64,000 nt of DNA, taken from the NCBI RefSeq assembly GCF_003719335.1, contig NZ_RIAS01000004.1, positions 124,001 to 188,000 on the forward strand, given 5' to 3'. The notes under the pieces were generated by a model. It made no database searches. It worked only from the letters and a program-made list of their open reading frames with translations, and was not told where the DNA came from. The position numbers and the translations under genes were made by a program. This document shows positions 1 through 9,577 of the stretch, in pieces. Each line of letters starts with the position of its first letter. Within the stretch, counting starts at the first letter, position 1. The DNA is from Paenibacillus amylolyticus. GTDB lineage: Bacteria > Bacillota > Bacilli > Paenibacillales > Paenibacillaceae.

Positions 1-423
1 GAGGATGTCATGAGAATTAATGTAAAAGCACCGCTATTTGTGACACAGCAGGCCGTCTCTCGACTTCGGGATGGAGGGTGTATCATCAATATTTCCTCTT
101 TTGTTACACGCGTAGCTTCTCCAGGAGTGTTTGCTTATAGTATGACCAAAGGGGCCATGGATACGTTCACGAAGCTGCTAGCCAAAGAACTGGGAAGCCG
201 CCAGATCAGGGTTAACGCCATACAACCGGGGATCATTAATACCGAGATGAATGCAGGAACACTTACGAACCCACAGGGACAGGCGTATGCAGCCGGGCTC
301 TCTGTAATGAATCGCTGGGGAGAACCCGAGGATGTGGCTGATATCGCTGCATTTCTTGCCTCTGCAGATAGTCGCTGGATGACAGGACAATGTTTGGACG
401 CCAGTGGTGGCTCACACTTATAA
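1..423 (+). CDS. SDR family oxidoreductase, 5' end outside window
   Basis: C-terminal part of a classical short-chain dehydrogenase/reductase. The frame is open to base 1 (codons for E-D-V precede the first Met), and residues INVKAPLFVTQQA correspond to the mid-protein helix that follows the NNAG strand, so the Rossmann TGxxxGIG half lies upstream of the window. The catalytic Ser (INISSF) and the YxxxK pair (YSMTK) are present, followed by the usual VNAIQPGIINTEM and a C-terminal TGQCLDASGG. Substrate cannot be told. It ends 39 bp before the next gene on the same strand. Confidence 0.9.
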   Translation, partial: EDVMRINVKAPLFVTQQAVSRLRDGGCIINISSFVTRVASPGVFAYSMTKGAMDTFTKLLAKELGSRQIRVNAIQPGIINTEMNAGTLTNPQGQAYAAGLSVMNRWGEPEDVADIAAFLASADSRWMTGQCLDASGGSHL

Positions 424-462
424 TTTCTGACGATATAGCCATGGATTGAAGGGGGAACGGTT

Positions 463-1872
463 ATGGATCGCTTTGTGATCAATGCGAATGCTCTAGTGGT
501 CTTACAGAAAGAGGACGAAGAGACGGTGCTGGTCAAAGGCGGAATTACTGCTGATGGTTTCGAAGTCTTATCGACCTACCCCAAAGGCTGGCTGACATTT
601 GCCTACCTTATGGATCACCAGGGCATATGGTGGTTCGATGCGCGTACGAACAAGGCCCGTTTGTTCAGTCAAGATACAGAAGCATTCCGCGTTGTGCACG
701 AGGACTACAGTTCTGATTCGCAGTATGTCTATCTGGAGGACATGCCCGTTTCTCCCTCCGATCCAGGTAGCTTTGAGCTGTTGCCAGGGACACCTTATTT
801 TGCAAAGGATAAACACCAGTTGTATGTCAAAGACAGCCAGCATTTTCATGTGTTCGATGAAATCGATACAAGTGCAGCCATTGCGCAGCATGATTACTGT
901 ACGGATCTGGATCATTTGTTTCACTTGTCGAGCGGCCTTCGTTATGCCAATGATTATAAACATGAGATCGTAGATTGGTTGCGGGAGCATTATCCAGATA
1001 TACCCGGCTGGTGGCAGGCCGATTATGTTCATCGTGCAGATGATGCGGTGCAGCTTGCTTGGAATTGGTATGTTACAGCAACCTCCTTATTCTATCGGAC
1101 AGAGTTTGGCGGTGGGTACAGGCGAGAGGGTAAAGAAACCTTCCATCTGGTTCGCGGAGCGGATCAGAGTTCATTTGAACCGCTAGATGGACAATTTGCG
1201 CGTGACCGGAATCGGGTTTATTTTCAGTGGCGTATTATCCGTGAAGCAGATCCGGACAGCTTCGAGTCACTTGGAGGACGATTTGGGCGGGACAAGCAGC
1301 ATGTGTATTACAACGGGTACCGTATTGAGGGGGCTGATGTATCCACATTTGAAGTGTTAGGTGGTACGGAGCATCTGGGTTTATCCAGAGATAAGAAGGA
1401 CGTATATCATGCGCAGTATGCGCGTACCCGTCAGCCTTTCGGTCATCCTGACGATGTGCTTCAACGGATCAAGGGAGCGGATGCGGCAACCTTTGAGTTG
1501 CTTACCCCATCGGGCAGTTGGGCTGTAGATGCGAATCAGGTATATCCGTGGGGCATAGCCAATAAAAAGATAGATCGTGCCAGCTTTACTCATCTGCTCG
1601 AAGCTGATCCCCAGAGCTGGGCTATGGATCGCAATGGGCTGTATAATGCCAATGGCAAACGTACCGTAAAAGGCATCGATGGAGCATCTTTTGTCATGTT
1701 GAACAGGTATTGGGGCAAGGATGATCAGGCTGTATTCAGTTTTGTGACAGGAGGGGTATACAGAACGGCGGATGCGGAGACCTTTCAAGTGATGGATGAT
1801 GAAGGTAGCGCGGAGGATAAGTTGTTTCGGTATTCTATCCACGATGGAGCGGTGCGCAAGAAGAAAAAGTAG
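463..1872 (+). CDS. DKNYY-domain repeat protein
   Basis: A 469-residue protein without signal peptide, start supported by a GGGGG-type ribosome site. It contains repeated units of the form ADxxSFExLxGxFxRDKxxVYxxxxxI (for example around residues 225-330 and 340-450), matching the DKNYY family of repeats found in cytoplasmic or surface proteins of many bacteria, with no known enzyme activity. No catalytic motif is visible. The C-terminus is basic (KKKK). Function unknown; family call is fairly firm, role is not. Confidence 0.75.
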   Translation: MDRFVINANALVVLQKEDEETVLVKGGITADGFEVLSTYPKGWLTFAYLMDHQGIWWFDARTNKARLFSQDTEAFRVVHEDYSSDSQYVYLEDMPVSPSDPGSFELLPGTPYFAKDKHQLYVKDSQHFHVFDEIDTSAAIAQHDYCTDLDHLFHLSSGLRYANDYKHEIVDWLREHYPDIPGWWQADYVHRADDAVQLAWNWYVTATSLFYRTEFGGGYRREGKETFHLVRGADQSSFEPLDGQFARDRNRVYFQWRIIREADPDSFESLGGRFGRDKQHVYYNGYRIEGADVSTFEVLGGTEHLGLSRDKKDVYHAQYARTRQPFGHPDDVLQRIKGADAATFELLTPSGSWAVDANQVYPWGIANKKIDRASFTHLLEADPQSWAMDRNGLYNANGKRTVKGIDGASFVMLNRYWGKDDQAVFSFVTGGVYRTADAETFQVMDDEGSAEDKLFRYSIHDGAVRKKKK

Positions 1873-1959
1873 ATTTGAAAAATGATGGTGTGGGATTTGA
1901 AAATGAGTTGAGATCTAAAGCCATTCTAGGGATTTAAATTTCATTTGTATATTCAGATA

Positions 1960-2003
1960 AAAAAACCAGGGGCAGACTCCAAAAGTCTTTGTCCCTGGTT
2001 CTG
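1960..2003 (-). terminator. Intrinsic terminator of the helicase gene
   Basis: Hairpin ACCAGGG...CCCTGGT followed on the minus strand by an eight-T run. It lies between converging genes and can serve the minus-strand helicase; the plus-strand side has no T run. Confidence 0.85.
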
Positions 2004-2072
2004 CTTCGAGTTCATAAGCGAGCGAATGAATTCGTTTCTTCCTTCGTTGCCCGTTGTTTTATCGCTTCTTCG

Positions 2073-3521
2073 TTAATTTTTATGGCCCTTGCGCACTTTG
2101 AGCTGCATGCGTTTGATTGTGGTGTGTTGCATGACTTCCAGCACAAGCGGGCCTTTGCCATTCAGAATTTCCACATCCGTCACGTTATCCAGAATCGTGA
2201 TTATCCCGATATCGTCTGCACTTACGCCTTCAATCTTCGCAATCGTTCCTACAAAATCAACTGCACGAAGTTTTTTCTTCTTACCTCCGTTGAAGTTGAG
2301 CTTCATGATCTGCTGGTTCAACTGCTCACGCTTGTCCTTTTTGCGTTCAGGTGCGATCTTGAGGCGTTTCTCGAATGCTTCCCGGTGGCGATCTACCTCA
2401 TCTTCTGAAGGCGCTTTGATCACAGGGATCTCGAATCCGATGTAGGATTCAATCTCCGCAAGACGTCTGCCGTCCTTCGGAGTTACCAAAGTAAAGGCTC
2501 TGCCCGTTTTACCTGCACGGCCCGTGCGGCCTGTACGGTGAACATAGCTCTCTTTTTCAAGGGGGATATCATAATTGATGACATGGGTGATGTTCGTGAT
2601 ATCAATCCCACGCGCAGCAACGTCAGTGGCGATCAGATAGCGGAATTGTCCACGTCTGAAGGCGTTCATAACTTCGATTCGCTCATCCTGCTCCATGCCG
2701 CCGTGGATACGATCCGCTGGATAGTCCAGATCAGCCAACACGCGGAACAGCTTATCGACATTCTCCTGTGTGCGGCAAAATACAATGCAGCTGTCCGGGT
2801 TTTCTGTAATAAACAAGTCCTGAAGCAGCGCAGTTTTGTTCACTTCGGAAGTGCGAATCACGGCATGTTCAATCGTTGCTGTAGTCAGTCCGCTAGCCTT
2901 AATCTCGATTTCTACAGGGGTGTTCATGTATTGACGTGAAAGCTTCGCTACATCTTCCGGGAACGTTGCCGAGAACAGCATAGTTGTCCGTTCCTGCGGC
3001 AATGCCTGAATAATCGCTTGTACCGTCTCAATAAAGCCCATGTTCAGCATCTCATCTGCTTCATCAATGACCAGATATGCGATGCGATCCAGCGGCAGCG
3101 TCCCCCGTTCAATATGATCCAGAACCCGGCCTGGTGTACCGACAGCCACATGGGTTCGTTGCTTCAGCTCAGCTTTTTGAATGTGAAAAGGAGACTGCCC
3201 ATACAGTGCGGTTGCTTTAATACGTTTAAAGCGGCCAATGTTAGTAATATCTTCGTTGACTTGCAGGGCCAACTCCCGTGTGGGAGTCAGAATCAGGGCC
3301 TGTGGTTTATTTTCATTCCAGTCCACCAGCTCACAGAGCGGTATGCCGTATGCGGCTGTTTTGCCGCTGCCTGTCTGTGATTTCACAACAAGGTCTTGAT
3401 TCTCCAGAGCAACGGGAATAACCCGGGTCTGAACTTCGGTGGGATTCTCGTAACCCAGGCTGTCCAGTGCTCTGACGATTTCTTCCCCCAGGCCATAATC
3501 TTTAAAATGCTGCTTACTCAT
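2073..3521 (-). CDS. dbpA: DEAD-box ATP-dependent RNA helicase, DbpA/YxiN type
   Basis: A 482-residue superfamily 2 RNA helicase. All motifs are present: Q motif near residue 23-30, Walker A SQTGSGKT (48-55), PTRELA (80-85), TPGR (129-132), DEAD (153-156), SAT (184-186), RGID (304-307) and HRTGRTGR (328-335). After a basic linker a DbpA-type RNA-binding domain fills residues about 405-482; in DbpA/YxiN this domain targets hairpin 92 of 23S rRNA, so a role in large-subunit assembly is likely. Single gene with its own terminator. Start ATG is preceded by AGAGGT. Confidence 0.93.
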   Translation of the reverse strand: MSKQHFKDYGLGEEIVRALDSLGYENPTEVQTRVIPVALENQDLVVKSQTGSGKTAAYGIPLCELVDWNENKPQALILTPTRELALQVNEDITNIGRFKRIKATALYGQSPFHIQKAELKQRTHVAVGTPGRVLDHIERGTLPLDRIAYLVIDEADEMLNMGFIETVQAIIQALPQERTTMLFSATFPEDVAKLSRQYMNTPVEIEIKASGLTTATIEHAVIRTSEVNKTALLQDLFITENPDSCIVFCRTQENVDKLFRVLADLDYPADRIHGGMEQDERIEVMNAFRRGQFRYLIATDVAARGIDITNITHVINYDIPLEKESYVHRTGRTGRAGKTGRAFTLVTPKDGRRLAEIESYIGFEIPVIKAPSEDEVDRHREAFEKRLKIAPERKKDKREQLNQQIMKLNFNGGKKKKLRAVDFVGTIAKIEGVSADDIGIITILDNVTDVEILNGKGPLVLEVMQHTTIKRMQLKVRKGHKN

Positions 3522-3755
3522 CGTTTACCTCTTTTGCGTTTAGTTTTGAAATGCAGTTTGCTCACGTTATTTTGGTCTCAGTAAGGATGTGAATGATCTT
3601 ACTTACCAGCATTGCACCGTACATGTAACATATACCTGCCTATTATACTCTATGTGCACGAAAAGCGCGTGGCAAATAAAGAGACTCACGTTCTGAATAG
3701 CAGTTTACCATCCATACAGGTGAAGGTAGTCACGATCATTACCCGCAACCGCACT

Positions 3756-3962
3756 TTCTAACGATCTGACATGAGCTTATTTGAGCCATATAGGGATTTC
3801 TTAAATTGTAACGATCACCAGAGAGCTTATTTTGCTAAAAATATGATAAAAATGCTCGATTTCAATTCATTTTCCTAAAATAAGGTTTCCTGAGTTCCTG
3901 AGATCGTTAGAAAATAAAAATACGAAAATTCGCCTAAATAGCGTTTCTGGAGATCGTTAGAA
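3756..3962. repeat. Palindromic cluster of four related repeat units
   Basis: Two units headed TCTAACGATC/TGTAACGATC (starting 3756 and 3806) are followed by two in the opposite orientation ending GATCGTTAGAA (ending 3912 and 3962). Each unit also carries an AGCTTATTT/AAATAAG-like block, so the cluster is a large imperfect palindrome. It lies in the spacer between the helicase and nucleotidase genes and has no coding capacity. Probably a dispersed intergenic repeat family. Confidence 0.7.
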
Positions 3963-4021
3963 GATATGTCGCCATTAAATCAGGGTATGAGGAGATTCTA
4001 TGATCGTCCTTATATGTGCAA

Positions 4022-4037
4022 CGTTCCACGTGAAACG
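4022..4037. promoter_or_regulatory. parS-like site (Spo0J/ParB binding)
   Basis: CGTTCCACGTGAAACG matches the Bacillus subtilis parS sequence TGTTCCACGTGAAACA at the central 14 of 16 positions; the two differences are the symmetric outermost bases. It is intergenic. Chance occurrence of a 14-base match in 64 kb is well below 1 in 1000. parS sites seed ParB spreading and cluster in the origin half of the chromosome. Confidence 0.65.
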
Positions 4038-4093
4038 ATTTGTATCATTCTACAGAGAGCTTCCTCGATAGTAAACCCATATTAAGAAAATTA

Positions 4094-4134
4094 ATAAAAA
4101 GACGATACCTCCATCATTACATGGGTGCATCGCC
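4094..4134 (-). terminator. Terminator of the 5'-nucleotidase gene
   Basis: On the minus strand GGCGATGC...GTATCGTC forms a stem of about 12 pairs with a small internal mismatch, followed by TTTTTATT, just downstream of the nucleotidase stop. Confidence 0.8.
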
Positions 4135-4149
4135 TTGATACATACAGTG

Positions 4150-6486
4150 TTATTTTGAAATGCTTACATATTTTCCATATACGTATGCCATCTGTCCATT
4201 CAGCTTCACTTTGACCCAGCCATAGGCATGGCCTGTGCTAACTACCTCAAGCATCGTACCTTGTGGCACAGAAGTAATCACTTTAGATCGGGAGGATGCA
4301 CCCGCACGTACATTCAGATGAGCGGCCGTAACCTTGGCTTGTTTGCCTGAAACTGCGACACTTGGCTTGCCGTTGTCTGAAGACACAGGTGGTTTACCTG
4401 GTTTCGGAGTGCCTGGCTTTGGCGCTCCAGGTGTAGGAACCGGAGTTGGTTTTGGCTTCGCTGAAGTTACTGGTTCCTCCGGTGCAGGTGCTGGAGACGG
4501 GGAAGTCCCAGCATTGCCTTGGCCTTGTGTAGCCTTGCGAGCCTTATTTAACTGCTGGTAGAAGGCCCCCTTCGTTTTTACGCCTTTGAACTGGCTTGCA
4601 TCTACCCCTGCTTTGGAAGATAGGGCTTGCATCTCATCTTCAGTTATAGCATCCAAAATGTTAATGGAGGCAATATTGGTGTACTTGCCATCTTCCGTTG
4701 TCGGCACAGTCATAACGCCAGCATTAATAAGTTCTACGACATCTGCACGTTCCGGTGCAGTCAGGTCTACACCAGTGATTTTCCAATTATGCTGAATATT
4801 CGGTTCGTAGACGCCTTTCATCACGTCTTTCAGATATGCGATAGACAGATTGCGGATCGTGCCTTGAATCTCACCAAAGGCCGAAGCATCCTTAGAAGAC
4901 CAGAGTTGTTTGAACTTACGTCCTTCAAGTGCTCCGCCTTTGGCAACCAGTGCCTCCATTCGATAAGCATTCATACCGAGCTTGAGTGTATCATCTGCCT
5001 GAACCGTTTTTCCGTTATTATACTTCAAATGGGTAATGCGGCTGCCATATGGCTTGGTCAGATCGATCTCATAGGTCACACCGCCGAAGAAGTCATCGGT
5101 GCTGTACTTGGAAGCACGTCGCTTCGGATCAAAGCTGATGGTTACATCTCCGGGGCGAGTAGAGTTAAAGTATCCTGCAGACCATTCCATGTATTCCTTC
5201 AGATCACGTCCGGTCACTTCGTATACCGTCACTTCACCAAATGTGTACTGGTAGTTAAACGAAATATCTTTTTTCTTGATCGGGCCAACGTCCAGTTTGG
5301 CTTTGTCATTATCGATCTGATGGGCAACAACGTCAGCATCACTATAATGGAGCATGACCTCGGTGAAAAAATCAGACAGGGGCGTTTCCTGAATCTGCAC
5401 AGCAGGGATGCCTCTGATCTCATCTGCAGGTACCAGATTGGTTCCTTTTAATTCAGCTACCTCAATGTTGGCGTCGGCACGGGCGAACTCATGGAACGGG
5501 TGCAGTGTTTTTTCCAAGGAAGGATCGGAAACTTCATAAGTACCGTCTGCTTTTTTGACAGCGAGTGCCTTCGCTTCTTTACTCTTCAGCACAACCTTAC
5601 CGTTCTCTTTAGCAAACGTCAGGTCAATACGTGACATGTGTGTACCGTATTTGTTGGGCTCGGAGATCAGCACGCCGTTCACCGTCTGTGATTCAATCAG
5701 CTGATGCATATGTCCGGCAAAAATAGCAGCCAGCTCCGGGTTGGCATTGGCAATGTCTGTGACGCCGGTTCCTGGTTTCCCGTTCTCGTTATCCAGTCCC
5801 ATATGCATGAGACCAACCATCACATCCACTTTGCCTTTCAGCTCAGCTATGGCTTTGCGAGTCTCTTCTACAGGGTCTTTGACAATGACACCATCCAGGT
5901 GATCGGTTCCTTTTTCAAATTCAGTAATCATCGGGGTATTCATACCAATAACGCCTACTTTGATACCGTCCCGCTCAATAATAGTATAAGCAGGCATGTA
6001 ACGGTCGCCGTTTTCTTTGAAAATGTTACCGACAAGCGCTTGGCCTTTGAACTGCGAGGAGATTTTCTCCAGCACATCTAAGCCAAAGTTAAATTCATGG
6101 TTACCCATAACCCAGGCATCATAGTTCATCTCGTTCATGGCCACCATCATTGGTGACTGGGGTTGATCATTGAACAGCTCAGCTGAGTTGTCCTGAATCA
6201 TATCTCCCGCATCGAGCAGGATGGTGTTAGGGTTCTCAGAACGAACTTTTTTTACCATCGTATAGAGCTGGGTCATACTACCAGCCGGGTTTGGCCCGTC
6301 CAGCGCATAGTCCCATGGCATGAAGCGACCATGAATATCAGATGTGCCAAGCAAAGTGATTTTAGTCTCCGGATTAGCTTCAGCTGCGTGAGCGTCTTCC
6401 GCAGCGAGCGGAGCGAGCAGTAAAGAAGTGCCTAATAGAATAGATAATGACCAACTGGCGAAACGTTTCAAAACAAGTGCACGCAT
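4150..6486 (-). CDS. Secreted 5'-nucleotidase / cyclic phosphodiesterase with SH3 tail
   Basis: A 778-residue exported metallophosphoesterase of the UshA/YfkN family, expected to dephosphorylate nucleotides (and possibly 2',3'-cyclic nucleotides) outside the membrane. Signal peptide residues 1-36 (cleavage near AHA-AEA). Metal motifs: DIH (50-52), GDMIQDN (94-100), GNHEFNFG (128-135), AGHMH near 258. The 5'-nucleotidase C-terminal domain follows to about residue 600. A Pro/Lys-rich linker (about 665-705) leads to a bacterial SH3 domain (AHLNVRAGASS) that probably binds the cell wall. Monocistronic, with terminator. Substrate range is inferred from the family. Confidence 0.92.
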   Translation of the reverse strand: MRALVLKRFASWSLSILLGTSLLLAPLAAEDAHAAEANPETKITLLGTSDIHGRFMPWDYALDGPNPAGSMTQLYTMVKKVRSENPNTILLDAGDMIQDNSAELFNDQPQSPMMVAMNEMNYDAWVMGNHEFNFGLDVLEKISSQFKGQALVGNIFKENGDRYMPAYTIIERDGIKVGVIGMNTPMITEFEKGTDHLDGVIVKDPVEETRKAIAELKGKVDVMVGLMHMGLDNENGKPGTGVTDIANANPELAAIFAGHMHQLIESQTVNGVLISEPNKYGTHMSRIDLTFAKENGKVVLKSKEAKALAVKKADGTYEVSDPSLEKTLHPFHEFARADANIEVAELKGTNLVPADEIRGIPAVQIQETPLSDFFTEVMLHYSDADVVAHQIDNDKAKLDVGPIKKKDISFNYQYTFGEVTVYEVTGRDLKEYMEWSAGYFNSTRPGDVTISFDPKRRASKYSTDDFFGGVTYEIDLTKPYGSRITHLKYNNGKTVQADDTLKLGMNAYRMEALVAKGGALEGRKFKQLWSSKDASAFGEIQGTIRNLSIAYLKDVMKGVYEPNIQHNWKITGVDLTAPERADVVELINAGVMTVPTTEDGKYTNIASINILDAITEDEMQALSSKAGVDASQFKGVKTKGAFYQQLNKARKATQGQGNAGTSPSPAPAPEEPVTSAKPKPTPVPTPGAPKPGTPKPGKPPVSSDNGKPSVAVSGKQAKVTAAHLNVRAGASSRSKVITSVPQGTMLEVVSTGHAYGWVKVKLNGQMAYVYGKYVSISK

Positions 6487-6507
6487 GTGTAATCTCCTTT
6501 GTGTCGT

Positions 6508-6559
6508 AGATAAGTTGAACTAGAGTTGTTTCTATACAAAAAAATAGCTCAACTTATCT
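6508..6559. promoter_or_regulatory. Perfect 11-bp inverted repeat before the nucleotidase gene
   Basis: AGATAAGTTGA (6508-6518) and TCAACTTATCT (6549-6559) are perfect inverted copies separated by 30 bp, lying 22 bp upstream of the nucleotidase start. It could be a spaced operator or an RNA hairpin in the leader. The rest of the 6487-6792 spacer holds the xylanase promoter region. Confidence 0.55.
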
Positions 6560-6749
6560 AGTGTGTGTATTTATATGTATCATTCCATACTAGAGAAACA
6601 TCAACGCAATGTAAACGCTGATGTAACATATATGTTCAATACAGTGGAGTAAAGTAGGGAAAATAGATAAAGCAATAGGAAGTATACTTTTCAAAGTAAA
6701 TAGTATGTTTTATATGTGTATAAAACCAAAATTATCCATTATGATGTCC

Positions 6750-6764
6750 TTGTAAGCGCTTTAT
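6750..6764 (+). promoter_or_regulatory. cre site (CcpA) in front of the xylanase gene
   Basis: TTGTAAGCGCTTTAT fits the catabolite-responsive element WTGNAANCGNWNNCW at all but one position. It lies 29 bp before the start codon and downstream of a TATAAA that may be the -10 box, a position suited to CcpA roadblock repression when glucose is available. Confidence 0.7.
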
Positions 6765-6792
6765 AAAATAAACCCAACCAAGGAGGAATATT

Positions 6793-7755
6793 ATGTTGAA
6801 GTCCAAATGGTTTAAGACGGTAGGTACGCTTGCTCTGGCAGGTGTGCTGGCCGCGTCAGTCGCGGTGGGCAGTGTCAGTGCCGGATTGGCTAAAGGCAGT
6901 AAATTCCTGGGGAATATTATAGCTAGCCAGGTACCAAACAATTTCAGTCCGTACTGGAATCAGGTCACGCCAGAGAACTCCACCAAATGGGGTGCGGTAG
7001 AAGGCACACGTAATGTGATGAACTGGGGCCAGGCAGATATGGCTTACAACTATGCGAAAAACAATAAAATGCCTTTCAAATTCCACACCCTTGTTTGGGG
7101 AAGTCAGGCACCTAACTGGATTAACGGCCTTTCTGCTAATGATCAAAGAGCCGAAGTGATTCAATGGATTCGTGCTGCAGGACAACGTTATTCCCAAGCG
7201 GAATATGTTGACGTAGTCAATGAGCCGTTGCATGCAAAGCCAGCCTTCCGCAATGCGATTGGTGGAGATGGACAGACAGGTTGGGATTGGGTCATCTGGT
7301 CCTTTGAGCAAGCAAGACAAGCTTTCCCGAATTCCAAATTGCTGATCAATGAATATGGTATTATCGGTGATCCTGCCAAAGCAGATCAATATATCCAAAT
7401 TATCAACTTGCTGAAAAACAGAGGCCTTGTTGATGGCATCGGTATTCAAGCGCACTACTTCAATATGGACAACGTATCTGTGAACACGATGAACACCGTT
7501 CTGAACAAACTGCAAGCGACTGGCCTTCCAGTGTATGTATCCGAGCTGGACATGACTGGCGATGACAATACCCAGTTGCAACGTTACCAACAAAAATTCC
7601 CGGTACTCTGGAAGCACCCGGCTGTTAAAGGTGTTACGCTGTGGGGTTACAACGAAAACCAAACTTGGACTAGTGGTTCCCACCTGGTAAGAAGCAACGG
7701 CACAGAGCGTCCTGCAATGCAGTGGCTGAAAACCTACCTGGCGAACAATCCATAA
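6793..7755 (+). CDS. Secreted endo-1,4-beta-xylanase, GH10
   Basis: A 320-residue single-domain GH10 xylanase that cuts the beta-1,4-xylan backbone outside the cell. Signal peptide 1-30 (SVSA). The acid/base Glu is E144 in DVVNEP and the nucleophile E251 in VSELD, both in the family context. No carbohydrate-binding or SLH module follows, so it should be freely secreted. Start is fixed by an excellent AAGGAGGA site. A cre box upstream indicates carbon catabolite control. Convergent with the GH30 gene. Confidence 0.95.
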   Translation: MLKSKWFKTVGTLALAGVLAASVAVGSVSAGLAKGSKFLGNIIASQVPNNFSPYWNQVTPENSTKWGAVEGTRNVMNWGQADMAYNYAKNNKMPFKFHTLVWGSQAPNWINGLSANDQRAEVIQWIRAAGQRYSQAEYVDVVNEPLHAKPAFRNAIGGDGQTGWDWVIWSFEQARQAFPNSKLLINEYGIIGDPAKADQYIQIINLLKNRGLVDGIGIQAHYFNMDNVSVNTMNTVLNKLQATGLPVYVSELDMTGDDNTQLQRYQQKFPVLWKHPAVKGVTLWGYNENQTWTSGSHLVRSNGTERPAMQWLKTYLANNP

Positions 7756-7862
7756 GCCCAGGTACAGACCTTAGAGTTGGCATTTGTATAAACTTTAGTA
7801 CAAGTACAAGCAGAATTTATTCACTCTATCTGTTAAAATCAGTTAACCTGCATTATCCCCTC

Positions 7863-7904
7863 AAAAAAGATTCCTGTCCCGTTACGATGTGGGACAGGAT
7901 CTTT
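7863..7904 (-). terminator. Terminator between xylanase and GH30 genes
   Basis: Stem CCTGTCCC...GGGACAGG; the minus strand has a six-T run, so it chiefly terminates the GH30 gene, though the stem may also stop plus-strand transcripts weakly. Confidence 0.8.
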
Positions 7905-7958
7905 GGCTTGTAGCAGCATCATGCCATGTTTGCATTTCATGCCATTCTACATAGTGTT

Positions 7959-9299
7959 TTAATTCGCTGTAATCACCATACTGTTAAAGGAATCGGCTTC
8001 TAGCTGCACATGAATCGTTTGTCCTTCGGCGAACGTCAAGTGAAGGTCACGGCGATCCGGGAACGGATTGTTAACAACGATAACGAGACTGTTATCCGGG
8101 TTGCGGAAAGCAACGGCTTTGCCGCTCCATGCTCCAGAGAGACCCAGCCGGCGAGCACCGTTAACGATATGATGAGCAAAATGTTTCATGACATAATACT
8201 CTGGATTACGAGTGACGTCCTTACTTGCAGGATCAACGGTGATCATTGAGTTTTGCTCCCAGCCCCATGTACTGCGCCCTTTGGGCTCAAGCACCATATT
8301 CCAATAGATATAGGCGTTGACGCCATTACTGAAATAGTGCTGATAGAGGTTATATACGTGCTTGGCGTAGTTCCACGAGTTGTTACCATCCCCGCATTCA
8401 TTCTCGGTTTGCATATAGCGAAGCTCCGGGTAACTAGCAACGGTGCGTTGAATGGCATGTTTGCCGGCCCATTGATATCCGACCCCTTTGATATAGGAGT
8501 AGGCTTTGGGATCGCTGAGCACCAGCCCGGCGTATTCATCGAATCCGGTTGTTTTCTTTTTCATCAGTTCTTCCCACGGATCAGGTGCATTAATGGTTCC
8601 GAGCCAGATTTCCGTATCCAGCCCATGTTTCTCAAAAGCTGGCCCCAGATAATCCGCGATAAATTCGCGTAGTTGCTCACCTGTCCACATGCAGGAGGGG
8701 AACTTCTGATCCGCGATCACTTCGTTCTGCACATGTACCTGATGAATCGTAATGCCCGCTTCGCGGTAAGCTTCAACAAACTTCACAAAATACAAAGCGT
8801 AGGCTTCGAGAATTTCCTTTTCCCAACGCAGTGTTCCGTAGTTGTAGGCTTTGGGGAACTTCATCCAGGTTGGCGGACTCCATGGTGATGCGAATAACTG
8901 CAAATCCGGGTAATAACTCAAAGCTTCCTTGATATAAGGGATCAGATATTTGAAATCCCGTTCGATGGAAAAATGGTCCATGGCCACATCTCCGTCTACT
9001 TCGTTGTGGCTATACCACTGCTCTGCATAATCACTCGCGCCAATCGGCAGGCGACAGATTGTGAACCGATGCTCCCCTTCCGGGTGGAAGAGGGAGTGCA
9101 TTACTTCATGTCGCTGCTCGTCACTTAGATGGGCCAAAGCCAAATAACCAAGCTCATTGAAACAGCCGCCGAAGCCTTCGACAAGCTGATGCTGTTCACC
9201 GGTCAGTTTTAAGTTGGCGCTTTCATGATTGGTTGAAAACGATAACTCGTTCCACGGCTCTGTAGGTGTAGTGGAATATCCGTTAAACGTAAACGTCAT
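7959..9299 (-). CDS. Glycoside hydrolase family 30 protein (glucosylceramidase-like)
   Basis: A 446-residue (beta/alpha)8 glycosidase of family GH30 with a C-terminal beta-sandwich. Acid/base E193 (HVQNEV) and nucleophile E299 (MQTENECGDG) are in the expected places, and the N-terminal VEGFGGCFNE matches the GH30 hallmark. Start is placed at the ATG at 9299, preceded by GAGGAGG at 8 bases; a 12-codon longer frame lacks a ribosome site. No signal peptide, so a cytoplasmic enzyme acting on imported oligosaccharides or glucosides is likely. Candidates are beta-glucosidase, beta-1,6-glucanase or beta-xylosidase activities; sequence alone does not decide. Confidence 0.88.
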   Translation of the reverse strand: MTFTFNGYSTTPTEPWNELSFSTNHESANLKLTGEQHQLVEGFGGCFNELGYLALAHLSDEQRHEVMHSLFHPEGEHRFTICRLPIGASDYAEQWYSHNEVDGDVAMDHFSIERDFKYLIPYIKEALSYYPDLQLFASPWSPPTWMKFPKAYNYGTLRWEKEILEAYALYFVKFVEAYREAGITIHQVHVQNEVIADQKFPSCMWTGEQLREFIADYLGPAFEKHGLDTEIWLGTINAPDPWEELMKKKTTGFDEYAGLVLSDPKAYSYIKGVGYQWAGKHAIQRTVASYPELRYMQTENECGDGNNSWNYAKHVYNLYQHYFSNGVNAYIYWNMVLEPKGRSTWGWEQNSMITVDPASKDVTRNPEYYVMKHFAHHIVNGARRLGLSGAWSGKAVAFRNPDNSLVIVVNNPFPDRRDLHLTFAEGQTIHVQLEADSFNSMVITAN

Positions 9300-9541
9300 A
9301 TGATGATCCTCCTCGTAGGCTGGTAAGTAATCCACTTGATTACGTTCAGTATACCAACTTCCACTGCAAAAGCAGATGTGCTAATCCGTGCAATATTTAC
9401 CCTAATCCAAGGTGGAGAGCGTATTAATACACAATCATCGATTGTAAACGAGGGGGTCACCATACCTATAATACCTAAGGTGGTTGTAATTAAAGAATCA
9501 CTATATAGGCAACACGATATACCCTATTCCTCAAAATACAG

Positions 9542-9573
9542 AAAAAAATCCCCGCTAAGAAATCAGCGGGGAT
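9542..9573 (-). terminator. Terminator of the LRR gene
   Basis: ATCCCCGCT...AGCGGGGAT stem with seven Ts on the minus strand, 4 bp after the LRR stop codon. Confidence 0.93.
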
Positions 9574-9577
9574 ATGG

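Noticed and set aside
4627..5451. 274-codon frame on the plus strand
   Set aside because: Lies fully antisense to the nucleotidase gene, has no ribosome site and gives a composition typical of a shadow frame.
6856..7683. 275-codon frame on the minus strand
   Set aside because: Antisense to the xylanase gene, whose active-site motifs and signal peptide prove the plus frame.
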